Origin: an uncultured Prevotellaceae bacterium
GTDB taxonomy: Bacteria; Bacteroidota; Bacteroidia; Bacteroidales; Bacteroidaceae
DNA: 64,000 bases
Reading direction: 5' to 3'
NCBI GenBank assembly: GCA_902761905.1
Contig: CACWMK010000001.1
Span: 1 to 64,000, forward strand
Position 1 is the first letter of the stretch. Every line of letters begins with the position of its first letter. The notes under the pieces were generated by a model that worked only from the letters and a program-made list of their open reading frames with translations, did no database searches and was not told where the DNA came from. This document shows, one piece after another, positions 6,695-15,180 of this stretch. The position numbers and the translations under genes were made by a program.

Positions 6695-7732
6695 ATGGGA
6701 CAAGTAATTAAACCTGTAATGTACGAACCGCTGCTGGATATGAAGCAGACGGAACAGGGTATAAAACTGATAAAAGAGTTCTTCCAACAGAACCTCTCGA
6801 CAGAGTTGAGATTGAGACGTGTAACAGCGCCTCTGTTTGTGTTGAAAGGATTGGGTATTAACGACGATCTGAACGGTGTGGAGCGCCCTGTGAGCTTCCC
6901 TATCAAGGATCTGGGCGACGCTGAGGCCGAAGTGGTACACTCGCTGGCCAAGTGGAAGCGACTGAGTCTGGCTGAGTATAAGATAGAGCCTGGATATGGT
7001 ATCTATACTGATATGAACGCCATCCGCGCTGATGAGGAGCTGGACAACCTGCACTCGCTGTATGTGGACCAGTGGGACTGGGAGGCTGTGATACGCAAGG
7101 AAGACCGCACACTGGCATTCCTGAAGAACATCGTGGAGCGTATCTATGCTGCCATCCGCCGCACAGAGTACCTGACATGCGAGACTTATCCGCAGATCAA
7201 GCCATTCCTGCCAGAGAAGATACACTTTATACATGCTGAGGAACTGGTGCAGATGTATCCTGACAAGACTCCAAAGGAGCGCGAGGATGCTATCTGCGAG
7301 AAGTATGGTGCAGTGTTTGTGATCGGTATCGGTGGCAAACTGAGCAATGGCGAGAAGCACGACGGACGTGCGCCTGACTATGACGACTGGAGCACCGTGG
7401 CCGAAGACGGACGTGCCGGACTGAATGGCGACATACTGATATGGTACCCAGTGCTGGGCCGTAGCTTCGAACTGTCGAGCATGGGTATACGTGTGGACAA
7501 GGAGAGCCTGCTGCGCCAGCTTAAGATAGAGGGTAAGGAAGAGCGCGAAAAGCTGTACTTCCACCAGCAGTTGCTGAACGACAAACTGCCACTCTCGATA
7601 GGTGGTGGTATCGGCCAGAGCCGACTCTGTATGGTATTGCTGCATAAGGGACACATCGGCGAAATACAGGCTAGTATATGGCCTGAGGAAATGCGCAAAG
7701 CATGCAAAACACTCGGTATGAATCTTATATAA
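6695..7732 (+). CDS. asnA: Aspartate--ammonia ligase (asparagine synthetase A)
   Basis: AsnA makes L-asparagine from aspartate, ammonia and ATP in the cytoplasm and is structurally related to class II aminoacyl-tRNA synthetases. Family sequence is clear throughout: the N-terminal RVTAPLFVLKGLGINDDLNG, then VERPVSFPIKD, DYDDWSTVAEDGR, the SMGIRVDKESL block and the C-terminal GGGIGQSRLCM. At 345 aa it is slightly longer than the ~330-aa E. coli enzyme. The gene starts after two possible -7 boxes and overlaps the next gene by 31 bp, so the two are probably co-transcribed. Confidence 0.96.
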   Translation: MGQVIKPVMYEPLLDMKQTEQGIKLIKEFFQQNLSTELRLRRVTAPLFVLKGLGINDDLNGVERPVSFPIKDLGDAEAEVVHSLAKWKRLSLAEYKIEPGYGIYTDMNAIRADEELDNLHSLYVDQWDWEAVIRKEDRTLAFLKNIVERIYAAIRRTEYLTCETYPQIKPFLPEKIHFIHAEELVQMYPDKTPKEREDAICEKYGAVFVIGIGGKLSNGEKHDGRAPDYDDWSTVAEDGRAGLNGDILIWYPVLGRSFELSSMGIRVDKESLLRQLKIEGKEEREKLYFHQQLLNDKLPLSIGGGIGQSRLCMVLLHKGHIGEIQASIWPEEMRKACKTLGMNLI

Positions 7733-8223
7733 TAATCGCGATTTTCGCGATTATTATATCTGCCTGCGGAGGACAGCGGCAGCCACGCGCTTATGGTGGT
7801 ATGGAAATGACCGCCGACGACAGTGCGACCATACGTATGGGGCAATGGGACCTGATAAAGTATCACAGCGACAAGCTGGGGATTGACATCAACTACCCGT
7901 CGTTCCTGTATCATCAGGATCTGAAAAACGAGACGGCACAAGAGGTGTTTATGAGCGACGAGATGTCGCTTTCGGTGATGGTCGACTCGCTGCAAGGCAA
8001 CCGCATAGCTAGTCAGCAGATGCTGGCCATGGGTGCCGACCTGGTAGAAGTGGGTGATGACTACAGTATTCAAGCTGGGTCGGACGAGGACTTTGACTAT
8101 TACGGCAAGGTGATTGAGGACGACACCATCCGACTGGTAACAGTGCTGGCCAGATTCAAGCCCGAATACAGCGAAGCTGCCGAGCCGCTGCGCGAATGGG
8201 TGAGGAATTTCACGCTGAAATAA
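7702..8223 (+). CDS. Predicted lipoprotein, 173 aa
   Basis: The N-terminus has a hydrophobic stretch and a lipobox ending at Cys22 (IISACGG), so the mature protein would be a lipid-anchored envelope protein. The rest is acidic and mixed alpha/beta, with no family I recognise. The start at 7702 lies within asnA and is preferred because it supplies the complete signal peptide; the next in-frame ATG would remove it. The overlap suggests translational coupling with asnA. A terminator-like inverted repeat follows the stop. Confidence 0.7.
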   Translation: MQNTRYESYIIIAIFAIIISACGGQRQPRAYGGMEMTADDSATIRMGQWDLIKYHSDKLGIDINYPSFLYHQDLKNETAQEVFMSDEMSLSVMVDSLQGNRIASQQMLAMGADLVEVGDDYSIQAGSDEDFDYYGKVIEDDTIRLVTVLARFKPEYSEAAEPLREWVRNFTLK

Positions 8224-8243
8224 TTGACCTATCATATTTTAAC

Positions 8244-8296
8244 ACGGATTAATCTAAATTTTCGTCAAGAAATGAAGGTTAATCCGTACTTTTTTT
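8244..8296 (+). terminator. Possible terminator between the lipoprotein gene and purH
   Basis: ACGGATTAA (8244-8252) pairs perfectly with TTAATCCGT (8279-8287), followed by ACTTTTTTT. The 26-nt loop is long for a terminator. The T-run merges into the purH promoter. Confidence 0.4.
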
Positions 8297-8297
8297 G

Positions 8298-8305
8298 TAC
8301 CTTTG
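8298..8305 (+). promoter_or_regulatory. -7 promoter box of the purH-mreB operon
   Basis: TACCTTTG fits TAnnTTTG, 63 bases upstream of the purH ATG. Confidence 0.55.
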
Positions 8306-8368
8306 CGGCCGAATGTCGCAAATGCGGCTGAAAGAAAGCATATATTTATAACGTTATAAGGATAAAAA

Positions 8369-8971
8369 ATGGCTGAAATTAAGAAGATTAAGACCGCTTT
8401 GGTGTCTGTTTTCCACAAGGACGGACTGGATGAGCTTTTGAAGAAACTGAATGATGAGGGTGTGAAGTTCATGTCGACTGGTGGAACACAGCAGTTTATC
8501 GAATCACTTGGCTACGAGTGCCAGAAAGTTGAGGATGTTACTACATACCCATCAATTCTTGGTGGTCGTGTAAAGACTCTGCATCCGAAGGTGTTCGGAG
8601 GTATCCTGGGACGTCGCGACAATGAGGGCGATCAGGAGCAGATGAAGAAGTACGAGATTCCTGAGATTGATCTCGTAATCGTAGACCTGTATCCATTTGA
8701 GCAGACTGTAGCTAGTGGCGCTAGCGAGGCTGACATCATCGAGAAGATTGATATAGGTGGTATCTCGCTGATACGTGCCGGAGCAAAGAACTTCAAGGAC
8801 GTGGTTATCGTGCCTAGCAAGGCTGAGTACAGCGTGCTGCTCGATATCCTGAACAAGAAGGGTGCACAGACTGATATCGAGGATCGCCGTATGTTTGCTA
8901 CACGTGCATTTGGTGTAAGCAGCCACTACGATACCGCTATCAACGCTTGGTTTGTAAAGACCGCTAAGTAA
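8369..8971 (+). CDS. purH: IMP cyclohydrolase domain of PurH, stand-alone
   Basis: The protein corresponds to the N-terminal IMP cyclohydrolase half of PurH, which closes FAICAR to IMP in the last step of purine synthesis. Markers are KTALVSVFHKDGL, FMSTGGTQQFIE, GGRVKTLHPKVFGGIL, DLVIVDLYPFEQ and DIGGISLIRAGAKNF. It stops at 200 aa, just after the SSHYDTAINAWF helix that ends this domain in full-length PurH (~510 aa). The AICAR transformylase half is absent here, so that activity must be encoded elsewhere if the pathway is complete. No remnant of the second half lies between the stop and mreB; the 33-bp gap is filled by a four-unit 7-bp repeat. It is the first gene of the mreBCD-mrdA-rodA operon. 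Confidence 0.88.
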   Translation: MAEIKKIKTALVSVFHKDGLDELLKKLNDEGVKFMSTGGTQQFIESLGYECQKVEDVTTYPSILGGRVKTLHPKVFGGILGRRDNEGDQEQMKKYEIPEIDLVIVDLYPFEQTVASGASEADIIEKIDIGGISLIRAGAKNFKDVVIVPSKAEYSVLLDILNKKGAQTDIEDRRMFATRAFGVSSHYDTAINAWFVKTAK

Positions 8972-8997
8972 TTGATAATTGAAAATTGATAATTGAT
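8970..8997. repeat. Four-unit 7-bp repeat filling the purH-mreB gap
   Basis: AATTGAT, AATTGAA, AATTGAT, AATTGAT: four perfectly phased heptamers. The array overlaps the purH stop codon (TAA, 8969-8971) and ends 7 bases before the mreB ATG, so it forms almost the whole intercistronic region and includes the place of the ribosome-binding site. Confidence 0.85.
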
Positions 8998-9004
8998 ATA
9001 AATA

Positions 9005-10027
9005 ATGGGATTTTTTAGTTTCGTACAGGAAATAGCAATGGACCTGGGAACAGCCAACACTATCATCATCAGCGATGATAAGATTGTGGTTGACGAGCCC
9101 TCAGTAGTTGCTTTGGATCGCCGTACCGACAAGATGATTGCCGTAGGTAACGAGGCGAAGATGATGTATGAGAAGACTCACGACAACATTCGTACCATCC
9201 GTCCACTGCGCGATGGTGTGATTGCCGACTTCTCTGCTTGCGAGCAGATGATGCGTGGTCTTATTAAGATGGTTCACACTGGTAGCCGTCTGTTCTCGCC
9301 ATCACTGCGAATGGTGATTGGCGTACCTTCGGGTTCTACAGAGGTAGAGCTGCGTGCCGTTCGCGACTCAGCTGAGCATGCCGACGGACGTGATGTATAT
9401 CTGATTTTTGAACCAATGGCTGCTGCCATCGGTATTGGTATAGATGTTGAGGCTCCAGAAGGAAACATGATCGTTGATATCGGTGGTGGCTCTACCGAGA
9501 TCGCTGTTATCTCGCTGGGTGGTATCGTTTCAAACAACTCTATCCGTACTGCAGGTGATGACCTGACAGCTGATATCCAGGAATATATGTATCGCCAGCA
9601 CAACGTGAAGGTGTCTGAACGTATGGCTGAGCGTATCAAGATCAACGTAGGTTCGGCACTCACTGATCTGGGTGATGAGGCTCCTGAGGACTTCATCGTT
9701 CACGGACCTAACCGTATCACCGCTCTCCCAATGGAGGTTCCTGTATGCTATCAGGAGATTGCACACTGTCTGGATAAGACTGTGGCTAAGATTGAGAACG
9801 CTGTGCTGTCAGCACTCGAGAATACTCCACCAGAGCTGTATGCTGATATCGTGAAGAACGGTATCTATCTCTCGGGTGGTGGTGCACTGCTACGTGGCTT
9901 GGACCGTCGTCTTACCGATAAGATGCATATCCCATTCCACGTGCCCGAGGATCCCTTGCACAGCGTAGCAAAGGGTGCCGGTATCGCACTGAAGAATATC
10001 GATAGATTTAATTTCTTGATGAGATAA
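9005..10027 (+). CDS. mreB: Rod-shape actin homologue MreB
   Basis: MreB polymerises on the inner face of the cytoplasmic membrane and guides the elongasome. Actin-fold nucleotide motifs are clear: MDLGTANTII (phosphate 1), IVDIGGGSTEIAVISLGG (phosphate 2) and YLSGGGALLRGLDRRL (adenosine motif). Length of 340 aa is normal. It begins a canonical mreB-mreC-mreD-mrdA-rodA string with short gaps or overlaps. Its start codon follows a heptamer repeat array rather than an obvious purine-rich ribosome site. Confidence 0.97.
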   Translation: MGFFSFVQEIAMDLGTANTIIISDDKIVVDEPSVVALDRRTDKMIAVGNEAKMMYEKTHDNIRTIRPLRDGVIADFSACEQMMRGLIKMVHTGSRLFSPSLRMVIGVPSGSTEVELRAVRDSAEHADGRDVYLIFEPMAAAIGIGIDVEAPEGNMIVDIGGGSTEIAVISLGGIVSNNSIRTAGDDLTADIQEYMYRQHNVKVSERMAERIKINVGSALTDLGDEAPEDFIVHGPNRITALPMEVPVCYQEIAHCLDKTVAKIENAVLSALENTPPELYADIVKNGIYLSGGGALLRGLDRRLTDKMHIPFHVPEDPLHSVAKGAGIALKNIDRFNFLMR

Positions 10028-10048
10028 TCAATAAGGTAGTTTGGGCCG

Positions 10049-10918
10049 ATGCGCAATCTGCTGGATTTCCTATACAAGTATCATCACTGGCTAGTTTTCG
10101 TATTGCTCGAAGTAGTCAGTGTTGTTCTGTTGTTTCAGTACAACAGTTATCAGGGCAGTGTGTGGTTCTCGAGCGCCAATGCTATGGCCGGTAAGGCATA
10201 CGAGATAGAGAGCAAGATGACCAGCTACCTCACGATGGCTGAGGTGAACAAGGAGCTGACCTTGCGCAATATCTATCAGGAGCGCCAGCTGGACCAGTTG
10301 CGACGACTGTATGCCGAGGCAACTAAGGATACTACCGACACCCAGCGTAAGGAGTTGGAGTTTCTGAGTCACTATCAGCTGATATCGGCTAAAGTGGTTG
10401 AAAACTCTATCCACAAGGCTGAGAACCTGATTACCATCGATAAGGGACGTAAGGATGGAGTAGAACCTGATATGGGTGTGGCCTGTGGTAACGGCATCGT
10501 TGGTGTGGTATACCTGGTTAGCGACCACTATTCGGTTGTTATCTCTGCCCTTAATGCTGCCTCGTCGCGCATCAGCTGTAGTATCCGCAATCGCGGCTAC
10601 TTCGGCTATCTGCACTGGTATGGTGGCGATCCATCAGTAGCCTATGTAGAGGATGTGCCGCGTCATGCCAAGTTCAAGCTGGGCGAGTGGATGGAGACGA
10701 GCGGATTCTCGTCGATCTTCCCATCAGGTGTGCTCGTAGGTAAGATAGAGCAGGCATACAACTCTAGCGACGGACTGTCGTACAAGCTTAAGGTGCGCCT
10801 GAGTACTGACTTTGGCAATCTTCGCGATGTGGTGGTTCTCAGTGACAAGAGCATAGCCGAGCGTGCTGCACTGATGCAGGCCGCCCGCGACTCTATTAGT
10901 TTCAAACAGCGACAATAG
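10049..10918 (+). CDS. mreC: Rod-shape protein MreC
   Basis: MreC is a bitopic inner-membrane protein whose periplasmic beta-domain binds PBP2 and activates it. One membrane segment near residues 14-31 (WLVFVLLEVVSVVLLFQ) is followed by a coiled-coil stretch and the conserved core (AENLITIDKGRKDGVEPDMGV, then GYFGYLHWYGGDP). Length of 289 aa is typical. It starts 21 bp after mreB and ends 5 bp before mreD. Confidence 0.94.
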   Translation: MRNLLDFLYKYHHWLVFVLLEVVSVVLLFQYNSYQGSVWFSSANAMAGKAYEIESKMTSYLTMAEVNKELTLRNIYQERQLDQLRRLYAEATKDTTDTQRKELEFLSHYQLISAKVVENSIHKAENLITIDKGRKDGVEPDMGVACGNGIVGVVYLVSDHYSVVISALNAASSRISCSIRNRGYFGYLHWYGGDPSVAYVEDVPRHAKFKLGEWMETSGFSSIFPSGVLVGKIEQAYNSSDGLSYKLKVRLSTDFGNLRDVVVLSDKSIAERAALMQAARDSISFKQRQ

Positions 10919-10923
10919 TAAGT

Positions 10924-11424
10924 ATGAAGATAGAACTGGTTAACAGATTGGTGATGTTTGTATCGCTGCTAGTGGTTCAAGTGCTTATCCTGAACCATGT
11001 GCATCTGTTGGGCGTTGGCACTCCGCTGCTTTACGTCTATTTCGCCATCACCTTTCGTCGTAACTTCCCCAAGTGGCTCGTTCTGGTGTCATGCTTCATG
11101 CTGGGACTGCTGATCGACATCTTCTCGAGCACTCCAGGTCTGGCATCGAGTGTGATGACTCTTGCTGGTCTGGCTCAGTGCTATCTGATGAACTTGATCG
11201 CACCACGCGATTCGGCTGAAGATCTGGAAGCATCGATCAAGACATTGGGCTATAGTAAGTTTGCCACACTCAGCGGACTGCTTACTCTGCTCTATTGTAT
11301 GCTGTTCTTCGCTCTTGAGGCATTCAACTTCTTTGATGTGCTTATGTGGTTGGCACGCTCTCTGGTTAGTGCACTACTTACTATGGTGCTGATTTTAGCA
11401 ATCGAAAGTGTTAGAAGCAGGTGA
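10924..11424 (+). CDS. mreD: Rod-shape protein MreD
   Basis: A small, very hydrophobic protein of 166 aa with about five membrane segments, placed between mreC and mrdA as in other bacteria. MreD sequences are poorly conserved, so the name rests on topology, size and position; the GLLIDIFSSTPGLAS stretch matches the conserved core. The stop overlaps the GTG start of mrdA by 4 bp, indicating translational coupling. Confidence 0.9.
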   Translation: MKIELVNRLVMFVSLLVVQVLILNHVHLLGVGTPLLYVYFAITFRRNFPKWLVLVSCFMLGLLIDIFSSTPGLASSVMTLAGLAQCYLMNLIAPRDSAEDLEASIKTLGYSKFATLSGLLTLLYCMLFFALEAFNFFDVLMWLARSLVSALLTMVLILAIESVRSR

Positions 11425-13280
11425 AGCAGAAAGACTTCGATCTTGAATATCGAAAATACGTGATTGGTGGGGTGGCCGCATTGATTGTGTTCATCTACAT
11501 CATCCGTCTGTTTATGCTTCAGATTACCAGCGACGACTATAAGAAGAGTGCCGACTCTAATGCTTTCCTTAAAAAGATAGAATATCCATCACGTGGCGCC
11601 ATCCTGGATCGTAAGGGCAAACTGCTGGTTTACAATCAGCCCAGCTACGATATTATGGTGGTGATGAACGAGATGAAGGACCGTCTGGATACGCTTGACT
11701 TCTGTCAGGCTCTTGGTATCACTAAGGAGGAGTTTGATCGCCGTATGGCCACGATGAAGGATCGTAATAAGAATCCTGGTTACTCGCGATTCACTGAGCA
11801 ACTGTTCATGAGTCAGCTCAGCGACAAGGACTTTAGCGTGTTTCAGGAGAAGATGTATCGTTTCCCTGGCTTCTACATCCAGAAGCGCAGCGTGCGACAA
11901 TATACCTATAATATGGGTGCGCACGTGCTTGGCGATGTGGCTGAGGTGTCGCCTGCCGATATCGAGGAGGACGATTACTACCAGCCTGGCGACTATATCG
12001 GCAAGTTGGGCATAGAGCGTTCGTATGAGAAACAGCTTCGCGGACAGAAGGGGATACAGATACTACTGCGCGATGCTCACGGACGTATACAGGGGCGCTA
12101 TCAGAACGGTGCACTCGACCAGCGTGCCATTCCTGGTAAGAACCTGACACTTGGTATCGATGCCGAACTGCAAGCACTCGGCGAACGACTGATGGAGGGC
12201 AAGATAGGTGCTATAGTGGCTATCGAACCATCTACTGGCGAGGTGCTCTGTATGGTATCATCACCCACATACGATCCACGACAGATGGTGGGCCGACTGC
12301 GTAGTAAGAACCATCACGCCCTGCAGCTGGATGTGTGGAAACCTCTGCTTAACCGTGCCATCATGGGACAGTATCCTCCTGGTTCTACATTCAAGACTAC
12401 TCAGGGCTTGACGTTTATGACCGAGGGTATCATCAACTCGCACACCATGTATCCATGTGGACATGGATTCAACTTCAAAGGCCTGCACGTGGGGTGTCAC
12501 GGACATGCTGCTCCACTGCCGCTAGTACCTGCGCTCAGCACATCGTGTAACGGATTCTTCTGTTGGGGATTGTACCACATGATCAATACCAACATCAGTA
12601 AATACGGATCAGTACAGAACGCCATGAACACCTGGCGCGACTATATGGTATCGATGGGATTCGGCTATCGTCTGGGCATCGACCTGCCTGGCGAGAAGCG
12701 CGGACTTATACCTAATGCCATGTTCTACGACAAGGCATACAAGGGTTCGTGGAACGGACTTACCATCATCTCTATAGCAATCGGACAGGGTGAGGTAAAC
12801 GCTACTCCGCTGCAGATAGCCAATCTTGGTGCTACAATAGCCAATCGTGGCTATTACTACACACCTCACGTAGTTAAGCAGGTTCAGGGTGAGAAACTTG
12901 ACACCACCTATACACGCAAGCACTTCACCAAGGCAAGTCGTGAGGCCTACGATTACGTGGTGCAGGGCATGCGATCATCAGTACTTGGCGGTACTTGTAA
13001 AGAGCTGGGTAAGTACGACTTCAATGCTTGTGGTAAGACTGGTACGGCACAGAACCGTGGACACGACCACTCTGTATTCATGGGATTTGCTCCTATGGAG
13101 AATCCTAAGATAGCAGTGGCCGTATACGTAGAAAATGGTGGATGGGGTGCTACCTATGGTGTGCCCATCGGCGGACTGATAATGGAGAAATATATCAAAG
13201 GAAAACTATCTGAAGCTAGCGAGGCAAAGGCTCGTGGCATTCAGGAACGCAGAATAGCATATGGCGCAGGCGATAGGTAA
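11421..13280 (+). CDS. mrdA: Penicillin-binding protein 2 (class B transpeptidase)
   Basis: PBP2 cross-links peptidoglycan during cell elongation, in complex with RodA and MreC. One N-terminal membrane anchor (about residues 14-30) is followed by the dimerisation/pedestal domain (PSRGAILDRKGKLLVYNQPSY). The transpeptidase domain has catalytic Ser322 in STFK, the SCN motif at 375-377 and KTGT beginning at Lys539. Length of 619 aa is normal. The start is GTG at 11421, overlapping the mreD stop; no ATG precedes the membrane anchor. Its last 20 bp overlap rodA. Confidence 0.96.
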   Translation: MKQKDFDLEYRKYVIGGVAALIVFIYIIRLFMLQITSDDYKKSADSNAFLKKIEYPSRGAILDRKGKLLVYNQPSYDIMVVMNEMKDRLDTLDFCQALGITKEEFDRRMATMKDRNKNPGYSRFTEQLFMSQLSDKDFSVFQEKMYRFPGFYIQKRSVRQYTYNMGAHVLGDVAEVSPADIEEDDYYQPGDYIGKLGIERSYEKQLRGQKGIQILLRDAHGRIQGRYQNGALDQRAIPGKNLTLGIDAELQALGERLMEGKIGAIVAIEPSTGEVLCMVSSPTYDPRQMVGRLRSKNHHALQLDVWKPLLNRAIMGQYPPGSTFKTTQGLTFMTEGIINSHTMYPCGHGFNFKGLHVGCHGHAAPLPLVPALSTSCNGFFCWGLYHMINTNISKYGSVQNAMNTWRDYMVSMGFGYRLGIDLPGEKRGLIPNAMFYDKAYKGSWNGLTIISIAIGQGEVNATPLQIANLGATIANRGYYYTPHVVKQVQGEKLDTTYTRKHFTKASREAYDYVVQGMRSSVLGGTCKELGKYDFNACGKTGTAQNRGHDHSVFMGFAPMENPKIAVAVYVENGGWGATYGVPIGGLIMEKYIKGKLSEASEAKARGIQERRIAYGAGDR

Positions 13281-14736
13281 TAGAAAAGAAAAGGGAGTGA
13301 TCCGTTCGCTCGATTACTGGACGATTGTCATCTACATCGCCCTGCTCACTTTCGGATGGGTAAGCGTGTGTGGTGCCAGCTATAGCTATGGCGATACTGA
13401 CCTGTTTAGTCTCGACACACGTTCGGGCATGCAGATTGTATGGATAGGTACATCTATCGTGCTGGGATTCGTAATCCTGATGCTCGACGATCGCTATCTC
13501 GATATGTTTGCCTACATCATCTTCGGAGTGATGCTATTGCTGCTATTCGGCACAATCTTTAATCCGCATAGTATCAAGGGCTCCCGATCGTGGCTTGTGT
13601 TAGGACCTATACGCCTTCAGCCAGCTGAGTTTGCCAAGTTTGCCACGGCGCTGGCGCTGGCAAAACTAATGAATACCTATGGGTTTACTATAGCCAAATG
13701 GAAGGACTTTGCTATTGTGCTGGGCGTAATATTCGTGCCTATGCTGTTCATCGTCTTGCAGCGTGAGACGGGTAGTGCGCTGGTGTATTTCTCGTTCTTC
13801 CTGATGCTATATCGCGAGGGTATGCCTGGCAGTATACTCTTCACTGGTGTGGCTATGGTCATCTACTTTGTTGTAGGAATCCGCTTTGCCGACACAATGC
13901 TAAGCATCACGCCTACTTCTGTGGGTAAGTTTGCCGTGCTGCTGCTGATTCAGATATTCTCAGCCGGACTGGTATTTGTGTACTGCAATGACAAGCGCGA
14001 CACTATCCGTATGATACTGGTTGGTCTTGGCGCTACTGTAGTAGCACTAATCTTCGGATTGTGGATTATCCCATTCGATATTAACTATATAGAGATGGTG
14101 CTCTGTGCAGCTTTGGTAATCTATCTGCTATACAGATTCCTTGCTACTCGCATGCGCAACTATCTGTGGATAACTGCTTTTGCTGTGGGTTCGCTATTGT
14201 TCTTCAATGTGGCCGACTATGCTCTTAACCACGTGCTCGAACCACACCAACGTGTTCGTATCAATGTGCTCCTTGGACTGGAAGAAGACTTGAAGGGCGC
14301 TGGATATAATGTGCACCAGAGTGAGATCGCCATCGGATCTGGAGGATTGCAAGGTAAGGGATTCCTTAACGGTACTCAGACCAAACTGAAGTACGTGCCT
14401 GAGCAGGATACCGACTTCATCTTCTGCACTGTAGGTGAGGAGGAAGGCTTTGTGGGTTCTGCAGGAGTATTGCTGTTGTTCCTTGCTTTGATATGGCGAT
14501 TGATTCACTTGGCCGAGCGACAAGTGCACAAGTTTGGCCGAGTCTACGGCTATTGTGTGGTTAGTATATTCCTATTCCATGTGTTTATCAATGTAGGAAT
14601 GGTGCTTGGACTTACGCCTGTAATCGGTATCCCGTTACCGTTCTTCAGCTATGGAGGTTCTTCGTTATGGGGCTTTACGTTGTTGCTGTTCATCTTCCTG
14701 CGTATCGATGCTGGTAGAAACCTGTTGCATATATAG
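13261..14736 (+). CDS. rodA: Peptidoglycan glycosyltransferase RodA (SEDS family)
   Basis: RodA is the multi-pass membrane polymerase that extends glycan strands together with PBP2. SEDS motifs are visible: KGSRSWLVLGPIRLQPAEFAKF, then QSEIAIGSGGLQGKGFLNGTQ, DFIFCTVGEEEGF and TPVIGIPLPFFSYGGSS. At 491 aa it is longer than the ~370-aa E. coli protein; extra membrane sequence lies between residues ~180 and ~330. The gene overlaps mrdA by 20 bp. Its last 72 bp overlap, on the opposite strand, the 3' end of gldH. Confidence 0.95.
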   Translation: MAQAIGNRKEKGVIRSLDYWTIVIYIALLTFGWVSVCGASYSYGDTDLFSLDTRSGMQIVWIGTSIVLGFVILMLDDRYLDMFAYIIFGVMLLLLFGTIFNPHSIKGSRSWLVLGPIRLQPAEFAKFATALALAKLMNTYGFTIAKWKDFAIVLGVIFVPMLFIVLQRETGSALVYFSFFLMLYREGMPGSILFTGVAMVIYFVVGIRFADTMLSITPTSVGKFAVLLLIQIFSAGLVFVYCNDKRDTIRMILVGLGATVVALIFGLWIIPFDINYIEMVLCAALVIYLLYRFLATRMRNYLWITAFAVGSLLFFNVADYALNHVLEPHQRVRINVLLGLEEDLKGAGYNVHQSEIAIGSGGLQGKGFLNGTQTKLKYVPEQDTDFIFCTVGEEEGFVGSAGVLLLFLALIWRLIHLAERQVHKFGRVYGYCVVSIFLFHVFINVGMVLGLTPVIGIPLPFFSYGGSSLWGFTLLLFIFLRIDAGRNLLHI

Positions 14737-15180
14737 CCCCACATCCGTGATACCTGGCATGGTTTCGCGCTTCATGTGGTGCATCACGTAAATGTGTAAC
14801 GAGTCGCCCTCGTATAGTTCTAAACTGTCAACCTTAAAACTATACTGATAGCAGCTTATGCCGTTACCCATCACTTGTCCGTTCTTCTCAACCAACGGAC
14901 AGTCTATGCGTTTACGCTTGTGCTCTCCACGTGGGAAGATCTCTTGCTCTACGATTACGCTGATACCAAGGAAGGGTAGCGAGTTGTCTGTGCGTAGCAT
15001 GACCTGCTGTTGATATACGCCTGACTCTTTTACACATGGTATATAGAAGTGCATAGTGTCGTTGCGCTCCCATCCGTCGTTGTCCACGTGTTCGTAGTGG
15101 CTGTATATCACACCGCGATGGCAGGCTGACACCATCAGTGCTACCATCGCGAGTGCTATAATCATTGCTTTATTCCGCAT
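14665..15180 (-). CDS. gldH: Gliding-motility-type lipoprotein GldH
   Basis: The protein starts MRNKAMIIALAMVALMVSAC, a signal peptide with lipobox Cys20, and then a beta-rich domain typical of GldH (NDTMHFYIPC, GISVIVEQEIFPRGEHKRKR, VGLYMQQV). GldH belongs to the Bacteroidota gliding and type IX secretion context but also occurs in non-gliding species, where its role is unclear. I chose the ATG at 15180, because a longer upstream frame would put an Arg/Lys-rich extension ahead of the signal peptide. It overlaps the upstream ricT stop by 11 bp. Its 3' end runs 72 bp into the converging rodA gene. Confidence 0.85.
   Translation of the reverse strand: MRNKAMIIALAMVALMVSACHRGVIYSHYEHVDNDGWERNDTMHFYIPCVKESGVYQQQVMLRTDNSLPFLGISVIVEQEIFPRGEHKRKRIDCPLVEKNGQVMGNGISCYQYSFKVDSLELYEGDSLHIYVMHHMKRETMPGITDVGLYMQQVSTSIDTQEDEQQQRKAP

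Noticed and set aside
6680..7654. 324-codon minus-strand frame opposite asnA
   Set aside because: Low-complexity, no start context, and fully covered by the conserved asnA coding sequence.
8972..9004. Frameshift that would restore full-length PurH
   Set aside because: Only 33 bp lie between the purH stop and mreB, so the missing ~310 residues cannot be recovered in any frame.
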